The notes: generated from the sequence alone by a model not told the origin. Positions 44,999 through 54,841 are shown, counted from the stretch's first letter. The stretch: DNA of 64,000 nucleotides from Flammulina velutipes (GCA_011800155.1 CM022370.1:2542001-2606000); one strand, 5' to 3'. Made by a program: numbers and translations.

Positions 44999-46357
44999 CT
45001 ATGCGTATCCAATCATGTCCAAGGCATCGTCCGAGGAAGGGATAACGGCAGGAGATGAAAAGACGGGAGGAGGCATGCGCTTCCTGACGGGGGACTCGCA
45101 TACATGGAGGCGTTCTCTTTTTCTTGCCGCGCGCCTCAACAAGGAGACAAAGGGGCTATTGGGATTGGGTTTCTTTCTGGGAACCCAACAGCCAATGGCA
45201 TCCCACTGACCGTCTTCCTGGTCTGCCCAGCGGCACTCTGCATCTTCGAGGAGGGCGTCGACGTCAACGTCGCCTCTCTCCTGGACACAGGCCCAGAAGG
45301 AGGCTTCGAGGCGCGGCAGGCCACTCTCTCTGAGCATCCAGCCAACGTCGTGCACGTCGTCTCCAGCGGCGAGGGCGGCGAACATGAGGGGGTGGGGCTC
45401 GGCGTCGCGTAGGAAGGCGATGGCTTTCGGATTTGGGACGGAGAGAGCGGCGAGAGAGACGAGGCCGTCGAGCGGAGGGGCGCGCAGATCGTACGCGTGA
45501 CATACAAGCTGCGCCACACTCACAGGGACAGGTCGGTGTGGCACTACGTAGGCGGTCAGCCATCCGTCGTATCGCAGCTGCAGCTCAGTGTTTCCCCGCG
45601 CGGCATCGAGGAGAGGGAAGCCCATGTCGAGGACGAGAGTGGGGCTGGCGGTCTTTTGGACGAACACGTCGAGCGCGCGGCAGGTCCAGGCCGCTGGTGT
45701 CGCCGCCAGTGCGTCGATCAGGACGTGGCTCATCCCGGCGCAAGTGTCCACTAGGAATCGCGGGTGCAGCGCGGCGGGCGTGGCGAGAGAGACGTCCAAG
45801 AGGGCCCGCAGAAACGTCTCGCTTTCATACACAAGTCCGTTTTCACGTGCAACTGCCAGCAGGATATGATACAGCGTAGGACTAGGCGGACACTGCGCCA
45901 CAATAAGGCTCGTCGCGTGGGCTAGTACAGTCAATCTAATAAAAGTCAGTCAGTTTCTTTGAACGATGGATGGCACGCACCGACGATATGCAACAGGCAC
46001 GGCTTCGTATAGCTCTCCCTCTCCCTCCTCCTCTTCCTCCTCTTCATTCTCCTCCACTTCGATGTTCCCGCCCACGACAATCGCACACATCTCCGCCAGC
46101 CCCACCTTTCCTCCGCCTCCCACACTCCGCACCAGCTCCCGGAACGCATCTCTCACGCCATACACCCGCCGCGCAAGCTCCACCTCCTCCCCGCCCCAGC
46201 TCACAGAACTCGGCGGTGCCAGCATCGTCAGTGGCTTCGCTGTCACATACGTCGCCCGTCGAGGCGCCTTGTGTTTCCCCAGCGTCACGCACGCTACTCG
46301 CACTCGTCGTAAAAGTCGTTGGATCCGCTTCACCGTCAGTTCCGTGTCCACCGCCAT
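44999..46357 (-). CDS. Unrecognised helical protein (copy 1)
   Basis: Exons 46357-45981 and 45935-44999 give 437 residues. The start MAVDTELTVKRIQRLLRRVR is basic and helical. A glutamate run (EEEEEEEGEGELYEAVPVAY) lies before the intron. The second exon is a chain of Ala/Leu-rich helices (RALLDVSLATPAALHPRFLV, DGLVSLAALSVPNPKAIAFL) ending in a basic, then Pro/Ser-rich tail. The pattern suggests an alpha-helical repeat protein, but I do not recognise the family. It is GC-rich, which opens long false frames on the other strand. It converges with the deaminase-like gene (84 nt between stops). A truncated second copy of its 5' end lies at about 48160-48502. Confidence 0.65.
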
Positions 46358-46455
46358 CGGTGGTAAAAGTAAAGGTGCAATCTGCCACGTGATTGCGCTT
46401 TTGCCTTTTGGGCATACGCTCTTTGTTCACCCACCACCATTGTTGAATCTATGAC
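46067..46455. repeat. Unit A of a 0.39-kb direct duplication
   Basis: This stretch (5' half of the unrecognised gene, its promoter and the first bases after the next ATG) recurs with high but imperfect identity at about 48160-48557. Shared blocks include the coding stretch near TLGKHKAPRRATYV, GGTGCAATC[CT]GCCACGTGATT and ACCATTGTTGAATCTATGAC. The two units are in the same orientation and enclose the HNH gene. Confidence 0.8.
46386..46391. promoter_or_regulatory. CACGTG E-box in the duplicated promoter (unit A)
   Basis: CACGTG followed by ATTGCGCTTTTGCC is preserved in both units (46386-46391 and 48463-48468), which hints at a conserved control site in the promoter lying between the unrecognised gene and the adjoining plus-strand gene. 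Confidence 0.4.
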
Positions 46456-46599
46456 ACCTTTCAGCACCTTTCTCGCTCTATCCAGCTGTTATATCGTGAT
46501 ATTCTACATATACCGTCCTTTGTTCGTTGGTTTGTTCACGGCCTGGAATGTGGAAAATTGGTACTTGTTTGTTCCCTCGCTTTCTCACCAACCGCCATC

Positions 46600-48012
46600 A
46601 TGTCTGCCTCTGCCCTTCCTCTTCTTTCATCCGTCAATTTTGATGCGGACGGGATAAGTGTTTGGAAATTGCTACTCAATGCCGAGAAGGAGGCACTACG
46701 CGCATCAACTCGATCCTCTCAGCCAAAGTACAAGCACAACCTCGTCGCTGTCCGTGTGCTAGCTTTCTTTCTAAAGGATTCTTGGGATTATCAAAGCCGT
46801 CATCCTTTCGGACTCATTCCATACAAGCGTCTCATTCTTGAGCTCAATTCCTGTAATCGTGTCGAGGATGTCCCCATCGGGAGCGATGAGGAGTCACTGG
46901 CTCAAATCGCCAAGGTTTTCAAGCTAGGCCTCGACTATCGGAATCACCTTGTGCGTGTCTGTGGGTATTGTTGGCCTCTCACATCCGATCCAACTAATCC
47001 CGCCCCCCCCCCAAAAAAAAAAAAAAAAGTTCGTTCTAATACAGGGCCCCTTCCAACACCGTCGAATCACGCGTCCCGTCCGTCCTGGGACCAAGTGAGA
47101 ATGAAGGTGATTGCCGAAATGGCCAAAGCGCCTACCACGAAGCAGGATGCCAAGACACAAGTACGTCGTGTAATCCTACTACATATATCACCTAATTTTC
47201 TCTCCGACTCCAGGCTTTATGTCGTGACGGCTACAAGTGCATGATTTCGAATACCTACGACCAGACCTCGTGTGACAAGCACCCCGAGCTTCTGGCACGT
47301 GCCGTATCTGAAGGGCGATTGGTCGGGCTTACCCAAGTTGCCCACCTGTTTTCCGAATCAGCGCAGGACAATAAGGTGATTCCACCATTCGCCAGTCTTA
47401 CTTTTCCTGACAAGGATCAAGCCTCCAGAATACGCGGGTGGTGCTTTCGCAATATTGAAGATGTTTGGAATAAATCCCAGCAACCTTTACGGAGGACAAA
47501 TCAACAACATGTGTAACGTCATGACTTTGACCATGAACCTACACCATCTCTTCGACAACTTCTCCTACTGGCTCGAAGTAGATCCTCAGGAGGCGAGCTT
47601 TTTTCCTCTCCCCAACGTGTCTTTCAATGCTTAACTTGGATATCCTTCGCTTTAGCCGCATACTTATGACGTTTGTTCCTACAAACCGCAATTCTTTACT
47701 GTGACGAGCGATCGTCCACCAAGACGAGTCACATTCCAGGTTGATCCTGACGTGGTAGCAGCTTGGGAAGCCAACCCTCCCAAAGACGAATATAACAAGG
47801 TCATCCCACTGGTTTCATTGCCTGATCCACGTCTCATCGCCATCCGTGCTGCTTGTGCACGCGTTGCACATATGTCCGGTGCTGCCGAACAAGCTGATCA
47901 ACTTCTTGAAGACCGAGAGAATACCAAGGTCATGGCAGATAACGGCAGTACAGCGGACCTCCTTTCCAACCTCCTTCTTCGTACATCATCTGCGATCAAT
48001 GTTGGTGCTTAG
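46600..48012 (+). CDS. Basidiomycete HNH-nuclease-like protein
   Basis: Seen: exons 46600-46960, 47030-47160, 47214-47375, 47422-47577 and 47656-48012 give an unbroken 388 residues. The N-terminal part has FRSNTGPLPTPSNHASRPSW, then LCRDGYKCMISNTYDQ, TQVAHLFSE, PPEYAGGAFAILKMFGINPS, NVMTLTMNLHHLFDNF and a final PRLIAIRAACARVAHMSGAA. This order (a D-G-x-x-C start, an AH motif, then N..TL....H..FD) is that of the HNH proteins expanded in agaricomycetes. Known: HNH folds bind one metal and nick nucleic acids; the role of these fungal proteins is not established. The H, N and H ligand positions appear retained. Odd: the first intron (46961-47029) contains C10 followed by A16 just before its acceptor. 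The gene sits between two units of a direct duplication. Confidence 0.72.
47003..47028. repeat. C10-A16 homopolymer pair at an intron end
   Basis: Ten C and sixteen A residues directly precede the AG of the first HNH intron. A normal acceptor has a pyrimidine tract; here the last 16 bases are A. The tract lies in intron sequence in my model, so length changes would not alter the protein. Confidence 0.75.
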
Positions 48013-48159
48013 ACTTTTACAGTGGACGATTTTTGTGCAGAGGTGATTCAAGTCCTGTGTAATCCATAATGTTCTTGAGTGTACTAGGAGTTACCCGTGA
48101 GACCGGAGAGCATAAAAGTAACGACGACGTTGTAAATTAAAAAGGTTTTCGACCTTCAT

Positions 48160-48502
48160 GCCCACAACAATTACGCACATCTCTGCCAGCCCCACCTTGC
48201 CTCCGCCGCCCAGGCTCCGTACCAGGTCCCGGAACGCATTTCTCATGCCATACACTCGCCGCGCCAGCTCACGGAACTCGGCGACGCCAGCATCGTCAGT
48301 GGCTTCGCGCTCGTCCCCGTCACATACGTCGCCCTTCGAGGCGCCTTGTGTTTCCCCAGCGTCACGCACGCTACTCGCACTCGTCGTAAAAGTCGTTGGA
48401 TTCGCTTCACCGTCAGTTCCGTGTCCACCGCCATCGGTAGTAAAAGTAAAGGTGCAATCCGCCACGTGATTGCGCTTTTGCCTTTTTGACAAACTTGTGA
48501 CA
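48160..48502 (-). pseudogene. Truncated copy 2 of the unrecognised helical gene
   Basis: From the ATG at 48502 the frame reads almost as copy 1 (MAVDTELTVKRIQRLLRRVR, TLGKHKAPRRATYV) but stops after about 60 codons (ending SWRGECMA). A second frame continues similarity to copy 1 as far as the LAEMC region, after which nothing of the 3' two-thirds is found. The copy is therefore broken by a frame change and by loss of its 3' part. Confidence 0.75.
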
Positions 48503-48557
48503 AACGCTCTTTGTTCAGCCACCACGGTCACCATTGTTGAATCTATGACACCTTTCG
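48160..48557. repeat. Unit B of a 0.39-kb direct duplication
   Basis: Second unit of the repeat first seen at 46067-46455, with substitutions and small indels. Compared with unit A it has a short insertion around GACAAACTTGTGACAAACGC and additional bases in the coding part. It keeps the E-box (48463-48468). Confidence 0.8.
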
Positions 48558-49841
48558 ACCTGCAGACCACCTCGTCGCTCTCATTTCTAGCTTCACCGAG
48601 TCAGAGTCACGAGTCCACCACACAGAGAATGTCTCTCAAAAATCAAAAGGTGCAATCCTCGACAGTCTAGCCCATCTCGCGATTTGCAGAGAGCGCGGAC
48701 AAGTCATCTCCGTCTCCGCCGTCCAACGCGACCATGCATTCCAACTTATCATAGCAGACAATAGCGAGTCTATCGACAACTCTATTCCTCCATTTTGTTC
48801 ACGGTGCTGGCCGCCATCCGCGCAGAAGTCATCAAATCTCCTCCTCCCACCCTCTCCACCCATATCCAAGACAAACTCACACACCTCGAGATTCTCGCAG
48901 TCCATGCCCAAACTCCGACATCGCTTCAACAAGCGTTATACCGATTTTCAGGTATTCATGGCTCACCATCGAACAAGTTCCCATTCATGCCACAAAGAAA
49001 CGCCGTAGATGATATTGCCGGTTTACTCGTCGATACCAACCGTATTTTCGACATACTTCCAACAACGCACCTGACACGCAACCTTGCTACGACAATCGGA
49101 CTTGTCCGTATGGCATTGGAAAGGACTCGCACGCTCTTGGATAAGTGTACGGCCCATATAAAAAGTGTGTTCTCCTTTTACTACTCCTACTAAGGTCGCC
49201 TTACTTATTGGTATTTGAACCTGTGAGTAGTCTACCCAACATTGATATTGATATCTCGCGCTGGCTCTCCAAACTTGCGAGGACCCATATTGTGTGTCCC
49301 GCATGGTGGTGTCGACTCACCTTGGGCGTTTCCTTAACCATGATATTGAAGTCGTGGTGTTGGATAACCCGACCGTCCGGAGCTCACACGCGATGACTTG
49401 AGTGGTCTCCCGCTCAAGCGTTCGACGCATAACGCACTCTGCGCGGCGTGTCAGATTTACTTTCGAGTTAGAGACTCTCGGTTCAGCACTCAAGGTACAC
49501 ACGCGTTTCCGATGGGTTGGAGGTGTGTGAGTGAGGATGAGGATGTGCGGGAGGCGATGTGTGTCAAGTTGATTGCGCTGAGCGCTCCTACATCGGGAGA
49601 AGGAGAAGGAGGAGGAGAGGAGTGGGGAAGATGATGTTGCGTGGAAAGCTGAATGTGAGTGGCGGTTGGATCGTTAAGTTGAATCTCATACCCCTCCTTA
49701 GTAAAGAAGGTTAGAAGTAGGAACCAGCGTATGTTTGACGAGATGAATACAGCGACTGGGGTGTTTGATGAAGTGAATGCAGCGACTGGGGCGGCGAAGC
49801 CTGACGGCGGACATTCTACAGACGAGTCATCACTGCTATGA
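48545..49841 (+). pseudogene. Degraded copy 2 of the deaminase-like gene
   Basis: Parts matching copy 1 lie in different frames. The start region shares CCACCTCGTCGCTCTCAT. A middle part ends LDKCTAHIK, as copy 1's LEECTAYIK, before an intron. Then come SLPNIDIDISRWLSKLART (compare SLDLDVERWVGKLTS) and CAACQIYFRVRDSRFS with WRCVSEDEDVREAMC, which parallel copy 1's CGACEMYFKVRD and WRCVSEDEEVREAMC. The part that would carry the HAE zinc motif is missing: LTRDDLSGL runs straight into the CAAC part. The frames and the loss make a functional product unlikely. The far end (about 49730-49841) may be its last exon. Confidence 0.75.
49730..49790. repeat. Imperfect 30-bp tandem repeat, two units
   Basis: Two adjacent units share GTTTGA[CT]GA and AGCGACTGGG and translate, in the frame that ends at 49841, as MFDEMNTATG and VFDEVNAATG. 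Probably the coding end of the degraded deaminase copy. Confidence 0.6.
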
Positions 49842-50504
49842 CCAGTTTGGCGTGTTCATATGCTGGTTGGATAAACAAGCCGCATGTCGAGAACGCGGAG
49901 TGGATGAAATAGGATATTGACGGATGCTAGAATTTCGTCCAATCGAAGCGATGTGTCAGAGCAGGTTTGAGGCGCGGTAGGTGGGAATGGGTTTTGTGCG
50001 GGAGTATGATACCGGACATGGCGTGTGGGGTAGAATGGAATGTGGAGCATGCAGTAAACCAGACCGGGGCATGTCAATGGGAGACCGTAGAAGAGTTAAA
50101 GTATCATAGGATTGGCAGCAGCGGGAATGAATCAAGTACCGAGGTGTGGCGGAGTTGACATGTTGCGTTCTCCCAAGGACACCGTGCAGTGCCGAGTCTA
50201 AAAATAATTCTTGGCGTAAGAGTGAGTGTGGCGCAGAGAATGCCGAGTTCATTATGCCTGTTCATTACCGAGATGAAGGGTCGTGAGATGCGGGGTTCCG
50301 CCAAGTGTTATGGATGAACAGGTGAACTGGCGAGAACGGTCGAATAATAGGGAGGAGTCACGGGAGATGGTGGCGTCGAGGGGGAAGACATAGCGGATGA
50401 ACGGGATTGGTGGTGGCAGTGAGTGACCCGGAAATACCCGGCCTATATGACAGTGCGGGGAAAAGGAGGACCCGGGTATCATACTATTTTGTTCGCGGAC
50501 GACG
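49842..50504. other. Intergenic region upstream of the PP2C gene
   Basis: No gene was recognised. It lies between the degraded deaminase copy and the PP2C start. Confidence 0.45.
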
Positions 50505-51635
50505 ATGAACCTCAAGCCTCCAAAGGTTGTGTCGTCGCCGTTACGACGAACGCTGTACACGGCGACAGCACCCAAGTTCTTTGAATCTGCGCCACCTGTC
50601 CCCCAGCGAAATGGAGTCGGACGGGGCAACTTTAAACCCGAGTTTATCGCCAGTGCGACGATGAAGGGGGAGGGGGTGTACTGGGGGGCTGAGGAGATGC
50701 ACAATGGCGTGGTGCGGGCGTGGGAGAGCCGGCGTGAGGCGAGCAAGCAGCGGGGGCGGGGGGTGCAGCTGGATGTGGGGGGGTATGGGATCCCCAAGGT
50801 GGGGCTGGCGGAGGCGGGGCCTAGTGCGGTGCAAGTGGGAGAGGACGCCTACTTTGTGCGGCGGAATGCGATGGGCGTGGCGGACGGCGTGGGCGGGTGG
50901 CGCAAGGGCAAGCAGAAGGAGACACCAAGCGGGAGTGCTGTGTTTGCGCATCGGCTGATGAGCGCGGCGGCGGAGGAGGCGGAGGAACTGGAGCCTCCGC
51001 GGCCGTCCGACTTTATCGGGCTGCTGGACCCAAAGTGGAAGGAGCTCGAGCAGGCCATCGATGTTTTGCGCATTCTCGAAAGTGCATATGCCAAAGCGAT
51101 GAAGCCGCCACCGCCAAGTCCGGGATCGTCCACGGCGCTCATCGCAGTGCTCGCTCCATCTCCATCACCGTCGCCCTATGCGTTCATGTTCGATGCACCG
51201 TCTGCTTCACTCAAGATCGCGCACGTGGGCGACTGCATGGCTATGCTCATCCGCGACGCCACAATCGTCTTTCGCTCGACAGAAATGTGGTGGGCATTCA
51301 ACACGCCCGTCCAGCTCGGTCCATCTTCCCCACTCACTCCAACCACTGCCCACTCCTTCTCCGTACCAGTCTCAGCGGGCGACCTCGTTATCCTAGCAAC
51401 GGACGGACTGTCAGACAATCTTTGGGACGAGGACATCCTTGACGAAGTCGCAAAGTGGGACAGAATAGACGTCAACGTCCTTTCACAGGCCCTGTGCTCC
51501 CGTGCAAAAATGGTCGCTGCAGATCCCACTGCCCATACCCCCTTTGCTCACCGCGCTAGGCAGGAGGGCAAAAAGTTCGACGGCGGAAAGAAGGACGACG
51601 TCTCTGTCGTCGTCGCCCTCATCGCCCAACTCTAA
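50505..51635 (+). CDS. Ptc7/PPTC7-type mitochondrial PP2C phosphatase
   Basis: Seen: an intronless frame of 376 residues. The N-terminus (about residues 1-22, RRTLYTATAP) has the basic/hydroxylated look of a mitochondrial presequence. PP2C motifs are in order: GEDAYFVRRNAMGVADGVGG (metal-binding Asp residues), SPGSSTALIAVL, LKIAHVGDCMAMLIRD, DLVILATDGLSDNLWDEDIL and GGKKDDVSVVVALI. Known: Ptc7 dephosphorylates matrix proteins, including coenzyme Q enzymes such as Coq7, and influences mitophagy. The metal-ligand aspartates in motifs DGVGG, DGLSDN and KKDDVSV are present, so it should be active. Odd: the lack of introns, in a genome where nearly every other gene has several. Its GC-rich start region produces long false frames on the other strand. 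Confidence 0.9.
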   Translation: MNLKPPKVVSSPLRRTLYTATAPKFFESAPPVPQRNGVGRGNFKPEFIASATMKGEGVYWGAEEMHNGVVRAWESRREASKQRGRGVQLDVGGYGIPKVGLAEAGPSAVQVGEDAYFVRRNAMGVADGVGGWRKGKQKETPSGSAVFAHRLMSAAAEEAEELEPPRPSDFIGLLDPKWKELEQAIDVLRILESAYAKAMKPPPPSPGSSTALIAVLAPSPSPSPYAFMFDAPSASLKIAHVGDCMAMLIRDATIVFRSTEMWWAFNTPVQLGPSSPLTPTTAHSFSVPVSAGDLVILATDGLSDNLWDEDILDEVAKWDRIDVNVLSQALCSRAKMVAADPTAHTPFAHRARQEGKKFDGGKKDDVSVVVALIAQL

Positions 51636-51752
51636 CGTTATTCATACATTTACTATACTCGCATACACTGTAATACCAATCACTATAAACCCTACCCGGG
51701 GTCTATTCCGCCGGCCATTTGTATTTTGCTTCCTCACCATCACCATCTCTTC

Positions 51753-53492
51753 ATGCCGTGTGACGACCACAACGCACAGGCAATCGACCAATCTTCCTTT
51801 TGGGACGAGGACGGCATAAATTGGGATGCCCACCGCATTGGCTGGGCAATAGCTGGTGGCTGTACCGCTTTGGTGCGTCGCGCCATTCTTGTGCTGCGCT
51901 TTGCCACACTCACGAACTGTCGCAGACTGTCATTATTACAGTCATTGGCGTCCTACGCCAGGCCAAGTATGTCCCTTTATTCACAATCCCAACCGCATCT
52001 CACTCGTGCTAGGAATTATACTGTTCCCGGGGAGCAGAGGCAGGTGTCAGTACTTTACTTGGCCACAATCCTCAAATTCCATCTCTCCTAATCTTCTCCA
52101 TCCAGCCTACGCATCCTCTACATGCCCGCCGTATACGCCATCATATCATTCTTCTCATACCGCTTCTTTCGTTACTATACTTATTATTCTCTCATTTCAA
52201 TCGGTGCGTCCCTTCCCTTCTCTTCCCTTCTCTCGTTCTTGTTCTCGTTCTCACACCCCCCAGCGTACGAGGTGCGAGCTCTCACTGCCACGTCCATCCC
52301 CGGCTGATCAATGTTTCAGGCCATCACCCTCAGTGCTTTTATGTATGTACCCCATCCCCGTCCCCGCCAAGAATAACTTTTTCAAACTTCCTCGCGCAGG
52401 CTTCTCCTCATCGAATATGTCGCGGCTACTGCATCGGGCCACGACGCAGATAATGCTCTTGCGCGTAAGGACAAGCGCAAACTACCTATGCCTGTACGTT
52501 GTCTCCTCCGCTCCGGCCATTTCCCATGTCTCATCTCGCGCAGTTCTGCTGCTGGCGTTACCGCCCCACAAAAGTCTGTCTCGCATCCCACTTCATCTCC
52601 ACCTGACCTGACCTGACATGTGTAGGCATATTTCATGTACACCGTAAAATGGAGTGTCCTCCAATATGTGATCATCCGCCCGCTCGGCTCTATAGTGGGC
52701 ATCATCTGCGAAAAGTTCAACGTTCTGTGTCACTCGGAGGGCTACAATTGGCGGTATGCGAGTGTGTATATTGAGGTTATTGTGTTTATCAGTATAACGT
52801 GCGTCGTGTTTTTTTTTGCGGTGGGCTGCGCTTTTTGCTGACGTGTGTGTGTGCGTAGCATCGCGCTGTACGGGCTGTTGATCTTTTATGGTCTGACGGC
52901 GGAAGAGCTACGTGGACGGAGACCGCTAGCCAAGTTCTTGTGTATAAAGTTGATCGTGATGGTCCCGTTCTATCAGTCCTTTGTCTTTTCGTGGCTGGAG
53001 AGTAGTGGGAGGATCAAAGGTGCGCCAAAACTTGACATTCCGTTCGATTTCCTTTTGACCAACCGAACCATGTAGCCACAAAATACTGGAGCTCGACCAA
53101 CATCGTGAACGGCCTAAACGCCCTAGCGATCTGCGTCGAGATGGTCTTCTTCAGTGCGCTAATGCTCTGGGCGTACAGCTCCGCCGAATACACCGGCGGG
53201 GCCAAAATACGTGAGAAGCAAGGGGGGGGTATGGAAGGCCCTTTGGGATTCCGTGAACCTTTCTGATTTTGGGTATGAGATTTGGGTTTCGATGAGGTAT
53301 TTTGTGGATAGGGCTAGGGGGAGGGCGGGGGTGTATCATGAGAGGACGGGGAGGGATTTTGGGGAGACGTTTGGGGTTGAGGGGAGTCGGGGCAAGGGGG
53401 AGGGAGGGGGGGAGAGGGTTGTGGGGAGGGATGGGAATAGCTGGGATGAGGATATTAGGTTGGCGCCGTATGGGGGGTGGGAGGTAGAGTAG
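51753..53492 (+). CDS. DUF300/OST-alpha family membrane protein with apparent C-terminal frameshift
   Basis: Seen: eleven exons (51753-51872, 51926-51966, 52013-52045, 52106-52203, 52264-52271, 52320-52342, 52400-52493, 52544-52573, 52626-52798, 52859-53019, 53076-53492). Membrane helices and family motifs include TVIITVIGVLRQAK, LRILYMPAVYAIISFFSYRF, YEAITLSAFMLLLIEYVA, IIRPLGSIVGIICE, FLCIKLIVMVPFYQSF and LNALAICVEMVFFSALMLWA. Known: PF03619 proteins include plant LAZ1 and animal OST-alpha, which move organic solutes; fungal roles are unclear. The last exon continues in another frame after a run of eight G (53222-53229): WKALWDSVNLSDF and VSMRYFVDRA follow only if one G is dropped. As read, the protein would end soon after with an altered tail. 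Exon 5 is just 8 nt. Confidence 0.8.
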
Positions 53493-53598
53493 GTAGGTGG
53501 GTGTGTGGTGTAGATATTTTTATTTAGGCAAGGACTTTTTGATTTGTTGTATGGGTTGTGGACTTGATTGTGCGGGTTGGTTTGTGACCATCACCATC

Positions 53599-54452
53599 AT
53601 GGACACACCGACGCCTATCCCGACGGAAGAGTTGTACATTGACCTTACTTCACCTTTGTGCAAATACCCGGTCCTTAACGAAGTGTTGGCTGTGAAGGAT
53701 GTGGGTACAAGCAAAACCCAACATGTACGCACCATTTTATTGTTAACGTCGTCAGCTCGATCCCATGGAGTACTGCATGGGCCTGAGGAGAGGCGGCCTC
53801 ATGGAATTCATAAGATCTCGCCTGTCTAAAGCCTGTCGTGCGCTCTTTCGCTCTTTTTTGCTTAAATGTTAATGAGAACTATATGCAGTGCGCATCGACC
53901 TCGTTGAACTCATGACGCGCGACAAGTGGGCTCTAGTGCCCGAAACTCGTATTCTCGAGCCTATGCTGAAGGGGTTGTTCGATAATTACGATCAAGGGAA
54001 TGTTGGGCGGGTGCGTTTTGACGAGGTACGCAGTGCGCCACCTTTGTCGGTCAAACTGATTTATTCCCCCCCAGCTCACCCCCGTACAGCCTCTATACAC
54101 ATACCGCCTATTCTTCGATCCGGGCCTCACGATAACCGGGCCAACCGGCGAAGCCTGCATATCGGGCGAGACGCTCGTCTCAGCGCCTTTACATCCGTGC
54201 TTCAGTCTACACCCCGCGATGCGGTACTTTGTTTCTAGCGTTGCGCATCGACCGGAGGGGGAGGGGGCGCTGCGGTTTTATCTACGGTTTAGCTTTTTGG
54301 TGAAGAGGAAGGGTGTTCCTTGGACTTGGTGTGTGGGGGAGGGGGAGGGGGAGGGGAGGTTTAGAGAGAGGGGGCCGCCGTTGGTTTTTGATGATCGGGG
54401 GGAGGAGAGGAGGGGGAGGGAGGGGGGTTGGAGGATGTTATTGAGAGGATGA
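53599..54452 (+). CDS. Unrecognised gene family, copy 1
   Basis: Starts MDTPTPIPTEELYIDLTSPL, continues KYPVLNEVLAVKD, an intron (53701-53755), then LDPMEYCMGLRRGGLMEFIR. A second intron (donor unclear, acceptor at 53889) leads to RIDLVELMTRDKWALVP and GNVGRVRFDE. A third (about 54028-54074) leads to PLYTYRLFFDPGLTITG, CISGETLVSAPLHPCFS and a last part ending at 54452, which is Gly/Arg/Glu-rich because of a G-rich repeat. Two more copies (54842-55750 and 58861-59593) share these blocks. I do not recognise the family. It has no signal peptide or membrane helix. The second intron lacks a good GT donor at the position suggested by copy 2, so even this copy may be impaired. Confidence 0.55.
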
Positions 54453-54500
54453 GGGTTGAGGATGAGAGGGAGAGGGAGAGGGAGAGGGAGAGGGAGAGTG
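54310..54500. repeat. G-rich GGGGGA and GAGAGG repeats
   Basis: Runs of GGGGGA (about 54337-54358 and 54395-54430) and five or more GAGAGG units (about 54465-54500) lie at and beyond the end of copy 1 of the unrecognised family. The plus strand could form G-quadruplexes. Confidence 0.7.
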
Positions 54501-54841
54501 GGGCGTGTGCGTGATGCGGGTTGTATTGGTTCATCTGTGTTCAAGAGTACGAGTCGTGGTGGATATGTATGTCGGGACTCGAAGCACGTGGTCGCGTTTA
54601 CCCTTGGTCACAGTCCTAGTATGCTTCGACGGGCCTCACGTCAGATATGGCCTTCAGCGACAAGCGAGTATGTGTATGTTAGCTTCAAAGGGATGATACA
54701 AGCCCAAGAAAACTTGATGTGGCCTGAACAGTCATCTCAAGAGGTCTGTGTCTTTTCCAACGAGATGCTATGGATTGCATGCATGCTATATACTCGATAT
54801 AGGTAAATACATTGGCGAGCATAGGTAAGTATTGGTGGAAA

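Noticed and set aside
45104..45879. Several long plus-strand frames over the unrecognised helical gene
   Set aside because: The region is GC-rich, which removes stops on both strands. The minus-strand frame alone has consistent splicing and is partly duplicated elsewhere.
47003..47028. C10-A16 run as a coding homopolymer that would break the HNH frame
   Set aside because: A 69-nt intron ending right after the run gives the family-like FRSNTGPLPTP junction, so the run is intronic.
47376..47516. Apparent frameshift in the HNH-like gene
   Set aside because: A 46-nt intron (47376-47421) restores the conserved PPEYAGGAFAILKMFG stretch, so the gene looks intact.
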